Shown here in pieces: positions 1-7,701 of a DNA stretch of 22,135 nucleotides (position 1 is the stretch's first letter; every line of letters begins with the position of its first letter). The position numbers were made by a program, and so were the translations under genes. Under the pieces are notes generated by a model that made no database searches, was not told where the DNA came from, and saw nothing but the letters and a program-made list of their open reading frames with translations. This DNA is from a virus: IMG/VR virus record IMGVR_UViG_3300035698_020218, positions 1 to 22,135 of that record; one strand, 5' to 3'.

Positions 1-54
1 CAAATTTCGGTTTCTGTTTTTGAAGACAACGAAAATGGGGCTATCTGTGAATAA
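1..54 (+). CDS. C-terminal end of an upstream gene (partial)
   Basis: Frame 1 is open from the first base and ends at TAA 52-54, giving the last 17 residues of a protein that begins outside the window (it ends ...NGAICE). The stop lies 2 nt before the next ATG, the same tight spacing seen between most genes here, which supports its being a real gene end. Seventeen residues are too few to assign a family. It could also be chance open frame. Confidence 0.5.
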   Translation, partial: QISVSVFEDNENGAICE

Positions 55-56
55 TT

Positions 57-1052
57 ATGATTTTACAAGAGAAAAAACAAGAAATATTAGGTAATCTTCC
101 TCCACAATTAAGGGAAACTTTAGATTGGAAGAAACTTGACCAAGAGCTAAGTACTACGGTTGCACAAAGAAAACCCAGAATTTATCAGCTTGAATTAACT
201 TCTAAATGTAATTTTAAATGTACTTTCTGTCCGCGAACACAAGACTTAGTAAAAAATAAAGTTAGAGATTTAAATTTGGAAATGTCCCTTGAGCAGTTTA
301 AAATAATTTTAGATAAAATGCCTTGGTTAAAATCACTTGAATTATTTATGTTTGGAGAGCCTTTTATTCAGAAAGATTTATCTAAATGTATTGCTGAATG
401 CACAAAAAGAGGAATAAGCACAGTAATTGCCAGTAATTTAATGTTAGCTACGCCTGAAAAAGTTGATGAGGTTTTTAATGCAGGATTAGACTATTTGATT
501 ATGGATGTTGATTCGTTAGATGAGAAAAAATATTTAAAATATAGAATTGGTGGTAATTTTCAAGTATTACAAAAACGAATTAAATATATTTTAGCACATC
601 CTAAAAGACCTTATTGTATAGTTCAAACTATTTCATTAGGCAAAGAAAAAGAATATACTGAAGAAGAATTTATAAAATGGGTGGGTGGTTTAAAGCCAGA
701 TGTGGTTACTTATAAATTTTTAGATACTTTTAGAGGATTAATTTTAGACAAAGGAGAGTTTAAAGGAATCTGTAAAGACCCATTTTATGGCTTCAGTGTT
801 CAAGTTAATGGAAATATTGTGCCTTGTAATAAAGATTGGGCAGGAATGAATGTAATGGGCAATATATTTACTGATGATGTAATGGAGGTTTGGCACAGTG
901 AAAAATATAAAAAATTTAGAAAGCAAATGTTATCAAAAAATAATAAACCATTGATGTGTAGAAAATGCGTAGAGGGCGGATTAATAAATTTTAGAAGTCA
1001 ACCACATATTGAAGTGGATATGTTAGAAGGCAAATTTATTCTAAATAAATAA
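57..1052 (+). CDS. Radical SAM protein with SPASM-type C-terminus
   Basis: 331 aa. The radical SAM cluster motif CX3CX2C is at Cys51, Cys55 and Cys58 (CNFKCTFC), followed by a GEP motif at 100-102. These features bind the [4Fe-4S] cluster and S-adenosylmethionine in this family. The C-terminal part has Cys239, Cys257, Cys301 and Cys304 around an 'NGNIVPCNKDW' stretch and a 'GNI...VWHSEKYKKFRKQ' pattern typical of SPASM domains, which carry extra Fe-S clusters in enzymes that modify peptides or sugars. The substrate cannot be read from sequence. It is followed by a glycosyltransferase, so a sugar or peptide-tailoring step is plausible but inferred. The start is ATG 2 nt after the upstream stop, with TT before ATG and no Shine-Dalgarno site. 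The SPASM region argues against QueE or nucleotide-reductase-activating types. Confidence 0.88.
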   Translation: MILQEKKQEILGNLPPQLRETLDWKKLDQELSTTVAQRKPRIYQLELTSKCNFKCTFCPRTQDLVKNKVRDLNLEMSLEQFKIILDKMPWLKSLELFMFGEPFIQKDLSKCIAECTKRGISTVIASNLMLATPEKVDEVFNAGLDYLIMDVDSLDEKKYLKYRIGGNFQVLQKRIKYILAHPKRPYCIVQTISLGKEKEYTEEEFIKWVGGLKPDVVTYKFLDTFRGLILDKGEFKGICKDPFYGFSVQVNGNIVPCNKDWAGMNVMGNIFTDDVMEVWHSEKYKKFRKQMLSKNNKPLMCRKCVEGGLINFRSQPHIEVDMLEGKFILNK

Positions 1053-1063
1053 TAAATAAAGCT

Positions 1064-2059
1064 ATGATAATTTACTTACCATTAGAAGATTTAGAACAAC
1101 GCTATACTAAAATGATGAATGCTACTATCAAGCCTTATGTAGATAAGTATTTATATCCAAAAATAAAAGATTCTGGCAAGATAGAAAAAGGGCAATTTTT
1201 AGATATTAATAAAACTTGTATTTTCAAGTCAGCCCAAATGCAAATGGTTGCAGAAATGTTCCATAAAAGTCAAGTAAAAAACGGCGATGTATTTTTAGTA
1301 GCAGATATTTTCTATCCTGGAATTGAAGCAATTCGCTATATGGCAGATTTACAAAACATAAAAGTTAAGATTTATGGTTTTAATTATGCTGGTAGAGCAG
1401 ATGAAACAGACTTTGTTCAGAAATTAGGAAAGTGGGCAGATTTATCAGAGTGCGGTTATCATTTAATCTGTGATAAAGTATTTGTAGGGTCAGAAGACCA
1501 CAGACAAAATGTAATAGACCATTTTTATTTAAAAGATAACCAAGTAGTAGTAACAGGATTGATTTGGAATTTAGATTATGTAAAAAAAATATATAAAGGA
1601 GGAGATAAAAAAGAAGATTTTATTATCTGGCCACACAGAATTTGTAAAGAAAAAGGATTTAAAGAATTACTAACTTTTGCTCGTCTGACAGATAAAAAAA
1701 TAGTCATTACTTCCAGTGGTAATCCAGTAAAAGTTCGTTTACCAAAAAATGTTGAGTATAAGTATAACTTAACAAAAAAAGAATATTATAAGATAATGTC
1801 CAGAGCTAAATATTATTTAAGCACAGCACATCAAGAAACCTTTGGTTACACTGTTCAAGAAGCTATAACCTACGGTTGTCATATTTTAGCTCCTTATCGG
1901 GCGTGTTATTCCGAAATGTTACCAGATATAAATGTTTATTCTGATGTGTATGCCGCAATAGAATTAATAGAATCAGGGGAGTCTTTACTTGTTCCAAAGA
2001 AATATACACAGAAATGGCATAATAATATTAAACAAGTAATGAAAATCATTAAAAAATAA
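1064..2059 (+). CDS. GT-B fold glycosyltransferase (GT4-like)
   Basis: 331 aa. The C-terminal half shows the Glycos_transf_1 pattern: a beta-strand 'FIIWPHRICKEKGF' at 186-199, then 'HQETFGYTVQEAITYGCHILAP' (positions 256-277) with the EX7E pair at Glu258 and Glu266 that contacts the sugar nucleotide in GT4 enzymes, and a following acceptor-to-donor loop. The N-terminal half is divergent, with no signal peptide or membrane segment, so a cytoplasmic enzyme is expected. Donor and acceptor are unknown. It starts 11 nt after the radical SAM gene and ends 1 nt before the next ATG, so it is probably cotranscribed with both. Being shorter than a typical 350-400 aa GT4 suggests a compact N-terminal domain. 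Confidence 0.82.
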   Translation: MIIYLPLEDLEQRYTKMMNATIKPYVDKYLYPKIKDSGKIEKGQFLDINKTCIFKSAQMQMVAEMFHKSQVKNGDVFLVADIFYPGIEAIRYMADLQNIKVKIYGFNYAGRADETDFVQKLGKWADLSECGYHLICDKVFVGSEDHRQNVIDHFYLKDNQVVVTGLIWNLDYVKKIYKGGDKKEDFIIWPHRICKEKGFKELLTFARLTDKKIVITSSGNPVKVRLPKNVEYKYNLTKKEYYKIMSRAKYYLSTAHQETFGYTVQEAITYGCHILAPYRACYSEMLPDINVYSDVYAAIELIESGESLLVPKKYTQKWHNNIKQVMKIIKK

Positions 2060-2060
2060 T

Positions 2061-2930
2061 ATGCATATTTATCTCGCAGGGTTAGAACAACAAGATGGTA
2101 TTCCTTATATAGAAATAAAAGCGATTGAGAATGCTTTTATTAGTTATTATTATGTTAGACAAAAAGGTAATAGTAAACGAATGCCTTTTATAAGACAAAA
2201 AGTTAAAAGAATAATAATAGATAGTGGTGCACATTCGTTTTTCTCTGAATCAAGTCAAAATATATCTGCATCGGTAGTAGTTAAAAAAAATAAAACCAAA
2301 GAAACTCCAGAAGTATATTTTCAGCAGTATAAAAAATGGGTAAAAGAGAATTGGGATTATTTTGATTATTTTGTTGAATTAGATATAGGCGAACTAACGG
2401 GACAGAAAAAAGTTTTAGAATGGAGAGAAGAATTAAAGAAAGAAAAGTTATTTAAAAAGTGTATAACAGTAGTTCATCCGCGAGTAATTCCTTTTAAAGA
2501 TTATAAGAAGATGTTAATTGAATCAGAGAGTAAATATATTGGTATAGAAGGGGATAGGTTTTATAGAAAAAGATTAGCTTATAAACATTGGATAAAGCCT
2601 GCTTATGAAAAAGGTATAAAGATACACGGGTTTGCTATGACTAAAATGGATGCGTTGGCTAAATATCCCTTTGCTTCAGTAGACAGCACTTCTTGGAAAG
2701 CAGGCATAGAATATGGTATTACTAAAGTAATAACTAATAAAGGGTTAGAAAACATAAGATTTAGTACTCAAAAGGGGTGTATCCGCATTAAAAATATTAA
2801 TCATAAAGTTCACAGTCTGAACAAAGCTGAAAGTAGGTTTCATCGTTGTATGCTCTCTATAGAAGCTTATAAAAAGATGGAAAAATATTATACTAATCTT
2901 TGGAAAGTTAGGGGTGTGAATTGGAAATAA
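2061..2930 (+). CDS. TIM-barrel protein resembling tRNA-guanine transglycosylase / DpdA
   Basis: 289 aa. The pattern of strand-end motifs matches the TGT-like phage proteins often annotated as queuine tRNA-ribosyltransferase or DpdA: 'IIIDSGAHSFF' at 51-61 (Asp54), 'YFVELDIGE' at 103-111, 'VVHPRVIPF' at 137-145, 'YIGIEGD' at 159-165, 'IHGFAMTK' at 188-195 and 'ASVDSTSW' at 205-212. In that superfamily the enzymes swap guanine for a 7-deazaguanine base in tRNA or, for DpdA, in DNA. The match is by recognised motif pattern, not alignment. No preQ0 synthesis genes are visible in the window, so a modified base would have to come from the host or from genes outside. The start is 1 nt after the previous stop and has TAAT before ATG. 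An alternative is a TIM-barrel enzyme of the same fold with another substrate. Confidence 0.6.
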   Translation: MHIYLAGLEQQDGIPYIEIKAIENAFISYYYVRQKGNSKRMPFIRQKVKRIIIDSGAHSFFSESSQNISASVVVKKNKTKETPEVYFQQYKKWVKENWDYFDYFVELDIGELTGQKKVLEWREELKKEKLFKKCITVVHPRVIPFKDYKKMLIESESKYIGIEGDRFYRKRLAYKHWIKPAYEKGIKIHGFAMTKMDALAKYPFASVDSTSWKAGIEYGITKVITNKGLENIRFSTQKGCIRIKNINHKVHSLNKAESRFHRCMLSIEAYKKMEKYYTNLWKVRGVNWK

Positions 2931-2934
2931 ATTT

Positions 2935-3615
2935 ATGCAATTACGAATTAATACAAAAACAGTAAAAATCGCTGAATTAAAACCAAATGAATGGAATCAT
3001 AAGTTAAAACCAGAGGATGATTTAGATGTTCAGCAACAATATGAAGAAGTGGTTAAGTCATTAAAAGTTTATGGCTTGGTTGACCCAATATTGGTTAGAA
3101 GTGGAAGTCCCGGCAAACCTTTTGGATATTATGAAATTATAAATGGTTATCACAGATTTTTAGGGTGTCAAGAATTAAAATATAAAGATGTGATAGTCAA
3201 TGACTTAGGAGAAATAGATGACCAGCAAGCTAAAAAATTAACCATTGTTACAGAAGAAATAAAAATTCCTGTTGACCAAGTTAAGTTGAGTGCTTTATTA
3301 AAAGAAATGATGTTAAGCGAAGATTTAGATGGGCTGGCAGAAGGATTGCCCTATTCAAAAGAGCTTATTCAGAGTAAAATAGAATTATTAGACTATGATT
3401 GGGGAGATGAGGGAGAAGGAACAGATGAACCAACAGAAGGAAGTATGCCAATTCCTACAGAAGCAGGGGAAAACACATTACTTTTAGTATTTGATGATGA
3501 AAAAGCAAAAGCATTGGTTGAGGGTTTGTTTAATTTAATAAAGAGTGAGCAAAAAAAGCCATCTATTTCAGAAGCTTTAGTATCATTCGCACAATCTTAT
3601 GGAAAAGACAGATAA
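2935..3615 (+). CDS. ParB/sulfiredoxin-like N-terminal domain protein
   Basis: 226 aa. Residues about 8-90 look like a ParB N-terminal (ParB/Srx) domain: 'VKIAELKPNEWNH', then 'VKSLKVYGLVDPILVR' and the hallmark box 'INGYHRFLGCQEL' at 69-81, a variant of the GxHRxxA nucleotide-binding motif. In ParB this fold binds CTP. Related phage proteins include DNA-binding and nuclease-like forms. The rest is acidic (150-170) and ends in a helical segment without a recognisable helix-turn-helix. It sits immediately upstream of the terminase genes, overlapping the next gene by 17 nt, a common place for ParB-like phage proteins, perhaps linked to DNA recognition for packaging or to DNA modification. That role is inferred. 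Confidence 0.75.
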   Translation: MQLRINTKTVKIAELKPNEWNHKLKPEDDLDVQQQYEEVVKSLKVYGLVDPILVRSGSPGKPFGYYEIINGYHRFLGCQELKYKDVIVNDLGEIDDQQAKKLTIVTEEIKIPVDQVKLSALLKEMMLSEDLDGLAEGLPYSKELIQSKIELLDYDWGDEGEGTDEPTEGSMPIPTEAGENTLLLVFDDEKAKALVEGLFNLIKSEQKKPSISEALVSFAQSYGKDR

Positions 3616-4285
3616 ACAATTAAATAAACAACCGCCCAAAGAGGTAAAACTAATTACTTTGCCCGAAGATAAAAAACCAAAAGTAAGTGTTAATTGGGAG
3701 AAGTTAAAAATAGAATATTTCTTAAGTCCTTATAAAGAAGTTAGACGATTCTTGCTTGAAGAAAAAAAGTTTTCTGAAGCAAAAGTAAGTTCAGGAGAAA
3801 CAGATAGAAAAACAACTGGCTGGCCAATGGAAAAAATGAGTTGGGAAAAGCAAGCATTAGAAATAACCTTACATAATTTAAGAGACGCAAAAGTAGTTGA
3901 AATGAGTAAATTTATTGAAGAGGAAAATGTTATTCTCAAGCAGTTATTGAATATGACTAAGGTGGCTATGAATAATTTGATTTCTAAAGGTAAGCTCAAT
4001 GGTAAGGATGTATTAGAATTAAAAAATACCAAAGGATTTAAACAAGTAACTGATTCAGCATTAGATATATTAAAGTATGCTCGTGGAAGATTAGGTATTC
4101 CTTTTGGTGAAGAAGACAAAGGATTAACAAATGCAGTTCAGTTTAATTTTGACTATGTCAATTTAGATGAGTTTGACCCAGAAAAATTAGCTGACTTATT
4201 TTCAAAAAAAGATGCACGAATCACAAATCAACAACCAAATAAAGCTGATGATTCTTCAGCAGCACCAAAAGTTGCTCAGTCATAG
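3599..4285 (+). CDS. Probable terminase small subunit
   Basis: 228 aa. It lies directly before the large terminase and overlaps it. Residues 32-56 ('NWEKLKIEYFLSPYKEVRRF...') followed by 'KTTGWPMEKMSWEKQ' at 71-85 match the helix-turn-helix plus 'GW' pattern of small terminase DNA-binding domains. The middle part (about 85-165) is predicted helical, as in the oligomerisation core of TerS rings, and the last 30 residues are polar and low in complexity. TerS proteins recognise the packaging site and stimulate TerL. The start ATG at 3599 overlaps the previous gene by 17 nt and has T at -1. Assignment rests on position plus a short pattern, so an unrelated DNA-binding protein is possible. Confidence 0.68.
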   Translation: MEKTDKQLNKQPPKEVKLITLPEDKKPKVSVNWEKLKIEYFLSPYKEVRRFLLEEKKFSEAKVSSGETDRKTTGWPMEKMSWEKQALEITLHNLRDAKVVEMSKFIEEENVILKQLLNMTKVAMNNLISKGKLNGKDVLELKNTKGFKQVTDSALDILKYARGRLGIPFGEEDKGLTNAVQFNFDYVNLDEFDPEKLADLFSKKDARITNQQPNKADDSSAAPKVAQS

Positions 4286-5876
4286 AGAGCAATGTGCGTT
4301 AGATTTAGCAGAGATTTATGAAGAATATCCAGTAGGCATAGAAGAATTCTTAAATAGTCCTTTATATTGTCCGGCGGCAAACCAAGTTCGTCCCGAAATT
4401 AAGAAAATGCTAATAGATATTTTCAATGGCGGTTATTTTGAAGCATTGGTTATTGCTGGTATAGGGTCTGGTAAATCTTTTTTAACCAGTAAAGCATTTG
4501 AATATTTAACCTATCAATTATTATGTTTAAAAAACCCACAAAGGTATTATAATTTAGCAGACGACAGCTCTGTTTATTTGGTCAATGTTTCTACAAACAA
4601 AGACCAAGCAAAAAAAGTTGTCTTCGGCGAAGTTAAAAATAGAATAGACCAAAATCCTTGGTTTAGACAATTTCATAGACCAAGTAAAGAAATTAAGTCA
4701 GAATTAAGATTTGACAAAAACATTTCTATTTTTCCATTAGGGTCAAACGAAGCGGCACCTTTGGGGTTTAACATTTTCGCAGGAGTAATTGATGAAGCGT
4801 CCTTTCACATTAGAACAAAAAATAAAGATTATGCAGAAGCCAGTCATAACCAAATGACAAAGCGTATAAAAAGTAGATTTTTTAATAAAGGTAGAATGTT
4901 CACAATTACCTCGCCAAGATTTGTTTATGATTTTGCTGAAAAGAAGTTTGATAGTGATAAAAGTCCAAATTTATATAAAAAGCGTTTGGCTATTTGGGAA
5001 GCTATACCAAAAGAACAGTTTTGTGGAAAGGTTTTTGATTTAGGACAGTTTTTTCCAGAACATATTGGTAAGAAAGTGCCAACAGAGTATTATGATGATT
5101 TCAAGAAAAATCCAGATTTGGCTATGAGAGATTTGGGAGCAGTTCCAAGTTTAGCAGTGCAGGCGTTCTTTAAAGATGCGGGAGTTATACTTAGACACGC
5201 TAATAAAAAGAGACTTGACCCCATTAAACCAGATGGAAGAATAGCCAGTTGGTTTAAAGCTAAAGATGTAGAGCCAAGATTTATTCATTTAGATTTAGCT
5301 TTAGGTAAAGAAACAGGTGATGTAGCGGGTTTTGCAATGGGTAAGTTTGATGGGTGGGTTGAATATAAAAATCCTGAGAATAACCGAATGGAAAGAAGAC
5401 CAAAGATTTTTATTGATTTAATGCACGCTTTCGCGGCAAAACCAGGTAAAGAGATAGAATTTTCACAAATTAGAGAATTCATTTATGAGTTGAAATCTCG
5501 GGGGTTTAATATTAGAAAGATTAGTGCTGACTCTTGGCAAAGTAAAGACACTCTTCAGATATTAAAAAATAAAGGTTTTCAGACTATGACTTTATCAGTA
5601 GATAAAAACGTAGAAGCATATACTTATTTGAAAGAAGCATTGCTTGAAAAAAGAATAAACTATTATGTGCATCCTATCTTTATAAGAGAGTGTCGTTATT
5701 TAGAATTACTTGAAGGAAAGAAAGTAGACCATCCGATGGGAATGTCAAAAGATGTAGCAGACGCGGTTGCTGGTGTGTCTTGGCATTGTAATAAATCAGT
5801 AGGTGGATTGGGGGTTGTAATTGCTGGTAATCCAGAAGGCAATCGTTCACCCGATGAAGTAAATTTTAAGGTTTAA
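4212..5876 (+). CDS. terL: Terminase large subunit
   Basis: Up to 554 aa. The ATPase domain has a Walker A motif 'AGIGSGKS' (82-89), Walker B 'GVIDEAS' (191-197, Asp194 Glu195) and a coupling motif 'TITSPR' (231-236). The nuclease domain has an RNase H-like first acidic strand 'FIHLDLALGKETGD' (Asp361), Asp440 in 'ISADSWQS', and 'SKDVADAVAG' (513-521, Asp514 and Asp518). It packages DNA through the portal and cuts concatemers. The start is uncertain. ATG 4212 overlaps the previous gene by 74 nt, ATG 4248 by 38 nt and a TTG at 4272 by 14 nt. None has the T at -1 found before almost every other gene here, and none has a Shine-Dalgarno site. Conservation clearly begins by about residue 25. The frame is closed upstream by TAG at 4188-4190. 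Confidence 0.95.
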   Translation: MHESQINNQIKLMILQQHQKLLSHREQCALDLAEIYEEYPVGIEEFLNSPLYCPAANQVRPEIKKMLIDIFNGGYFEALVIAGIGSGKSFLTSKAFEYLTYQLLCLKNPQRYYNLADDSSVYLVNVSTNKDQAKKVVFGEVKNRIDQNPWFRQFHRPSKEIKSELRFDKNISIFPLGSNEAAPLGFNIFAGVIDEASFHIRTKNKDYAEASHNQMTKRIKSRFFNKGRMFTITSPRFVYDFAEKKFDSDKSPNLYKKRLAIWEAIPKEQFCGKVFDLGQFFPEHIGKKVPTEYYDDFKKNPDLAMRDLGAVPSLAVQAFFKDAGVILRHANKKRLDPIKPDGRIASWFKAKDVEPRFIHLDLALGKETGDVAGFAMGKFDGWVEYKNPENNRMERRPKIFIDLMHAFAAKPGKEIEFSQIREFIYELKSRGFNIRKISADSWQSKDTLQILKNKGFQTMTLSVDKNVEAYTYLKEALLEKRINYYVHPIFIRECRYLELLEGKKVDHPMGMSKDVADAVAGVSWHCNKSVGGLGVVIAGNPEGNRSPDEVNFKV

Positions 5877-5880
5877 TTTT

Positions 5881-5955
5881 TTAAAGGGTTTGGTAATATT
5901 GACTTTTCCCCTCCTCTACGGAGGTGGGCAACGGTTGATTTGCCGCCCGCTTTAA
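5881..5955 (+). other. GC-rich, potentially structured intergenic segment between terL and portal
   Basis: The 115 nt gap at 5877-5991 holds a patch visibly richer in GC than its surroundings. TTAAAG at 5881-5886 can pair with CTTTAA at 5950-5955, enclosing two hairpins. The first pairs CCTCC (5910-5914) with GGAGG (5920-5924) around a 5-nt loop. The second pairs GGCAA (5927-5931) with TTGCC (5940-5944) around an 8-nt loop. No run of T follows, so it is not a standard terminator. It may be a structured RNA element, a processing site or a DNA-level signal. Strand is given as transcribed with the genes. Confidence 0.4.
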
Positions 5956-5991
5956 GAAATTAATAAATGACATTAATCCTAAAACAAATAT

Positions 5992-7698
5992 ATGGCTAAA
6001 AAATCATTAGTTAAAAGACTCATCTTAGATGTAGTCAAACAAGATGTGGCAAAGCAATTAGAAATTAAGTTAGAACAGGAAAAAGTAAAGTGGGCAGAGG
6101 AAACGGCTAAGGAATTAGTAACTAAGAGACACTCATTAGGTAGAATTGGAGACTATACTTCAACCGCTACAGGCGGAACATTCAAGGCGGCAGAATTACC
6201 AGCAGATAAAAAATGGGGGTTGATTTATAATATCTTTTCTGAAGCACCGGGTTCAACTCAGTGTGCTGATAGAATTAGGTCAGCAGTAACAGGAGCAGGT
6301 TATTTATTACAGCCCGTGCCTGGCGGAAAAAAGAATAAACAAGAATTAAAACAGTTAATAGAATTCTTTGACCAGCCAAATGTGGATAATACTATAGAAA
6401 CTATTGTTCAGAATATAGTAACTAATTATTATGCTTATGGTAATGCTTATTTAGAAAAAGTTTATGCAGGTGGAGAGGATAAGGACGGAGATGGTAAGAT
6501 TGAGGCTATGTATACTTTAAATAGTGAGGACATAAAGATTTTAGTAGATGCTGAAAAAAGAAAAGCAGGGATAAATATACCTATTGGTTATGAAATGTTT
6601 GTGCCTTTTGCAGAAGGGATTAAGAAAGAAGATAAAACCATTGTTTATGAATTAGATGAAGTAATGCACTTCCGTAGACCAGACCCAAGAGGGAGGCTTT
6701 ATGGTAGGGCTATTTTTGAGGATAATCAATCCGTTGTACAACTAATCTTACAAGCCTTAATTTATAATATTAAAACTTTTGAGAATTCAGGCAAACCACC
6801 ATTAAAGATTAGATTACCAGAAGGAACAAGTTCAACTGAAGCCATTGAGTTTAGTGCTTTCTTTGAAAAGAATTTTCAAGGTATGCATAATGCAGGTAAA
6901 GCATTAATTTTATATAATAATGCGGATGCTGCTCCCTTAGGACTAACTCCAGCCGATATAGAATATCTTAAACTTTTAACTTTTGGTTTGAAACAAGTAG
7001 CAGGAATGTATGGTGTCCCAATGACTATGATTAGTCAACCCGAAGGAAGTAATAGAGCAACCTCTTATGAAGAAACTAAGAGTTTTTATCAAAGAGTATC
7101 TCAACCATTAAGAAACACTATTTGTAATAAAATTACACAGCAAGTTATTGTTAATTCTTTTGGAGTAAAAGATTGGAGATTAGATTTTCAAGATGTTGAT
7201 TTAGAAGATAGTAAGAGTAGAGTAGAAGAAGCCAGCAAGTCCTTTATGTATGGTACACGTAGTTGGAACGAAGCCAGAAAGAGAATGGGATTAGAAGCAG
7301 GCTCAGAAACCTGGCAAGATGAATTCTTCGTAGTTCATAATGGAATTGCTACTCCTTTGAAAGACTTTTCTTCAGGTAATGCTAAAACACAAGCAGATAA
7401 ACAAAAAGAAAAACAAAGTGGAAAACAAGAAGAAAAATCAGAAGAGATGAAAAAAGTAGAAACCAAAGACCAGGCTAAGAAAAAAGCTAAAAAAGAAAAT
7501 GAAGGAATGAATAAAGGAGAAGTGATTGACCCATTACGAAACCACAATCACAAAGTTCATCTTGAAGAACATAAAAAAGTTTTATTCACTACCAAAGAAA
7601 AATATAGAGCCAGTGTTAGAGTTCATATCTATGGACACGAAGATTTTCTTTGGGAACAAGACGAAGAAGGAAATTATGGCAAAATAACCAAAGAATAA
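5992..7698 (+). CDS. Portal protein (HK97-type) with C-terminal extension
   Basis: 568 aa. Portal features run from about 70 to 455: 'SEAPGSTQCADRIRSAVTGAGY' (83-104), 'NYYAYGNAYLEKV' (145-157), 'DEVMHFRRPDPRGRLYGRA' (222-240), and 'FGLKQVAGMYGVPMTMI' leading to 'RATSYEETKSFYQ' (331-367), the usual helical region of the HK97/SPP1 portal families. The dodecameric portal forms the DNA entry vertex. An insert 'DKDGDGKIE' (163-171) has the D-x-D-G-D-G spacing of an EF-hand-type calcium loop. After residue 455 there is a Lys/Glu/Gln-rich linker (466-505), then a compact tail containing 'NHNHKVHLEEHKKV' and 'RASVRVHIYGHEDF', longer than many portals. It starts with TAT before ATG, and the gap to the next gene is only 3 nt. 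Confidence 0.93.
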   Translation: MAKKSLVKRLILDVVKQDVAKQLEIKLEQEKVKWAEETAKELVTKRHSLGRIGDYTSTATGGTFKAAELPADKKWGLIYNIFSEAPGSTQCADRIRSAVTGAGYLLQPVPGGKKNKQELKQLIEFFDQPNVDNTIETIVQNIVTNYYAYGNAYLEKVYAGGEDKDGDGKIEAMYTLNSEDIKILVDAEKRKAGINIPIGYEMFVPFAEGIKKEDKTIVYELDEVMHFRRPDPRGRLYGRAIFEDNQSVVQLILQALIYNIKTFENSGKPPLKIRLPEGTSSTEAIEFSAFFEKNFQGMHNAGKALILYNNADAAPLGLTPADIEYLKLLTFGLKQVAGMYGVPMTMISQPEGSNRATSYEETKSFYQRVSQPLRNTICNKITQQVIVNSFGVKDWRLDFQDVDLEDSKSRVEEASKSFMYGTRSWNEARKRMGLEAGSETWQDEFFVVHNGIATPLKDFSSGNAKTQADKQKEKQSGKQEEKSEEMKKVETKDQAKKKAKKENEGMNKGEVIDPLRNHNHKVHLEEHKKVLFTTKEKYRASVRVHIYGHEDFLWEQDEEGNYGKITKE

Positions 7699-7701
7699 AA
7701 T

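Noticed and set aside
3730-4119. Minus-strand open frame opposite the small terminase gene
   Set aside because: Antisense to a supported gene, with no recognisable domain and no promoter.
5899-5904. TTGACT as a possible -35 box in the terL-portal gap
   Set aside because: At 15-19 nt downstream the sequence is GC-rich with no acceptable -10 box.
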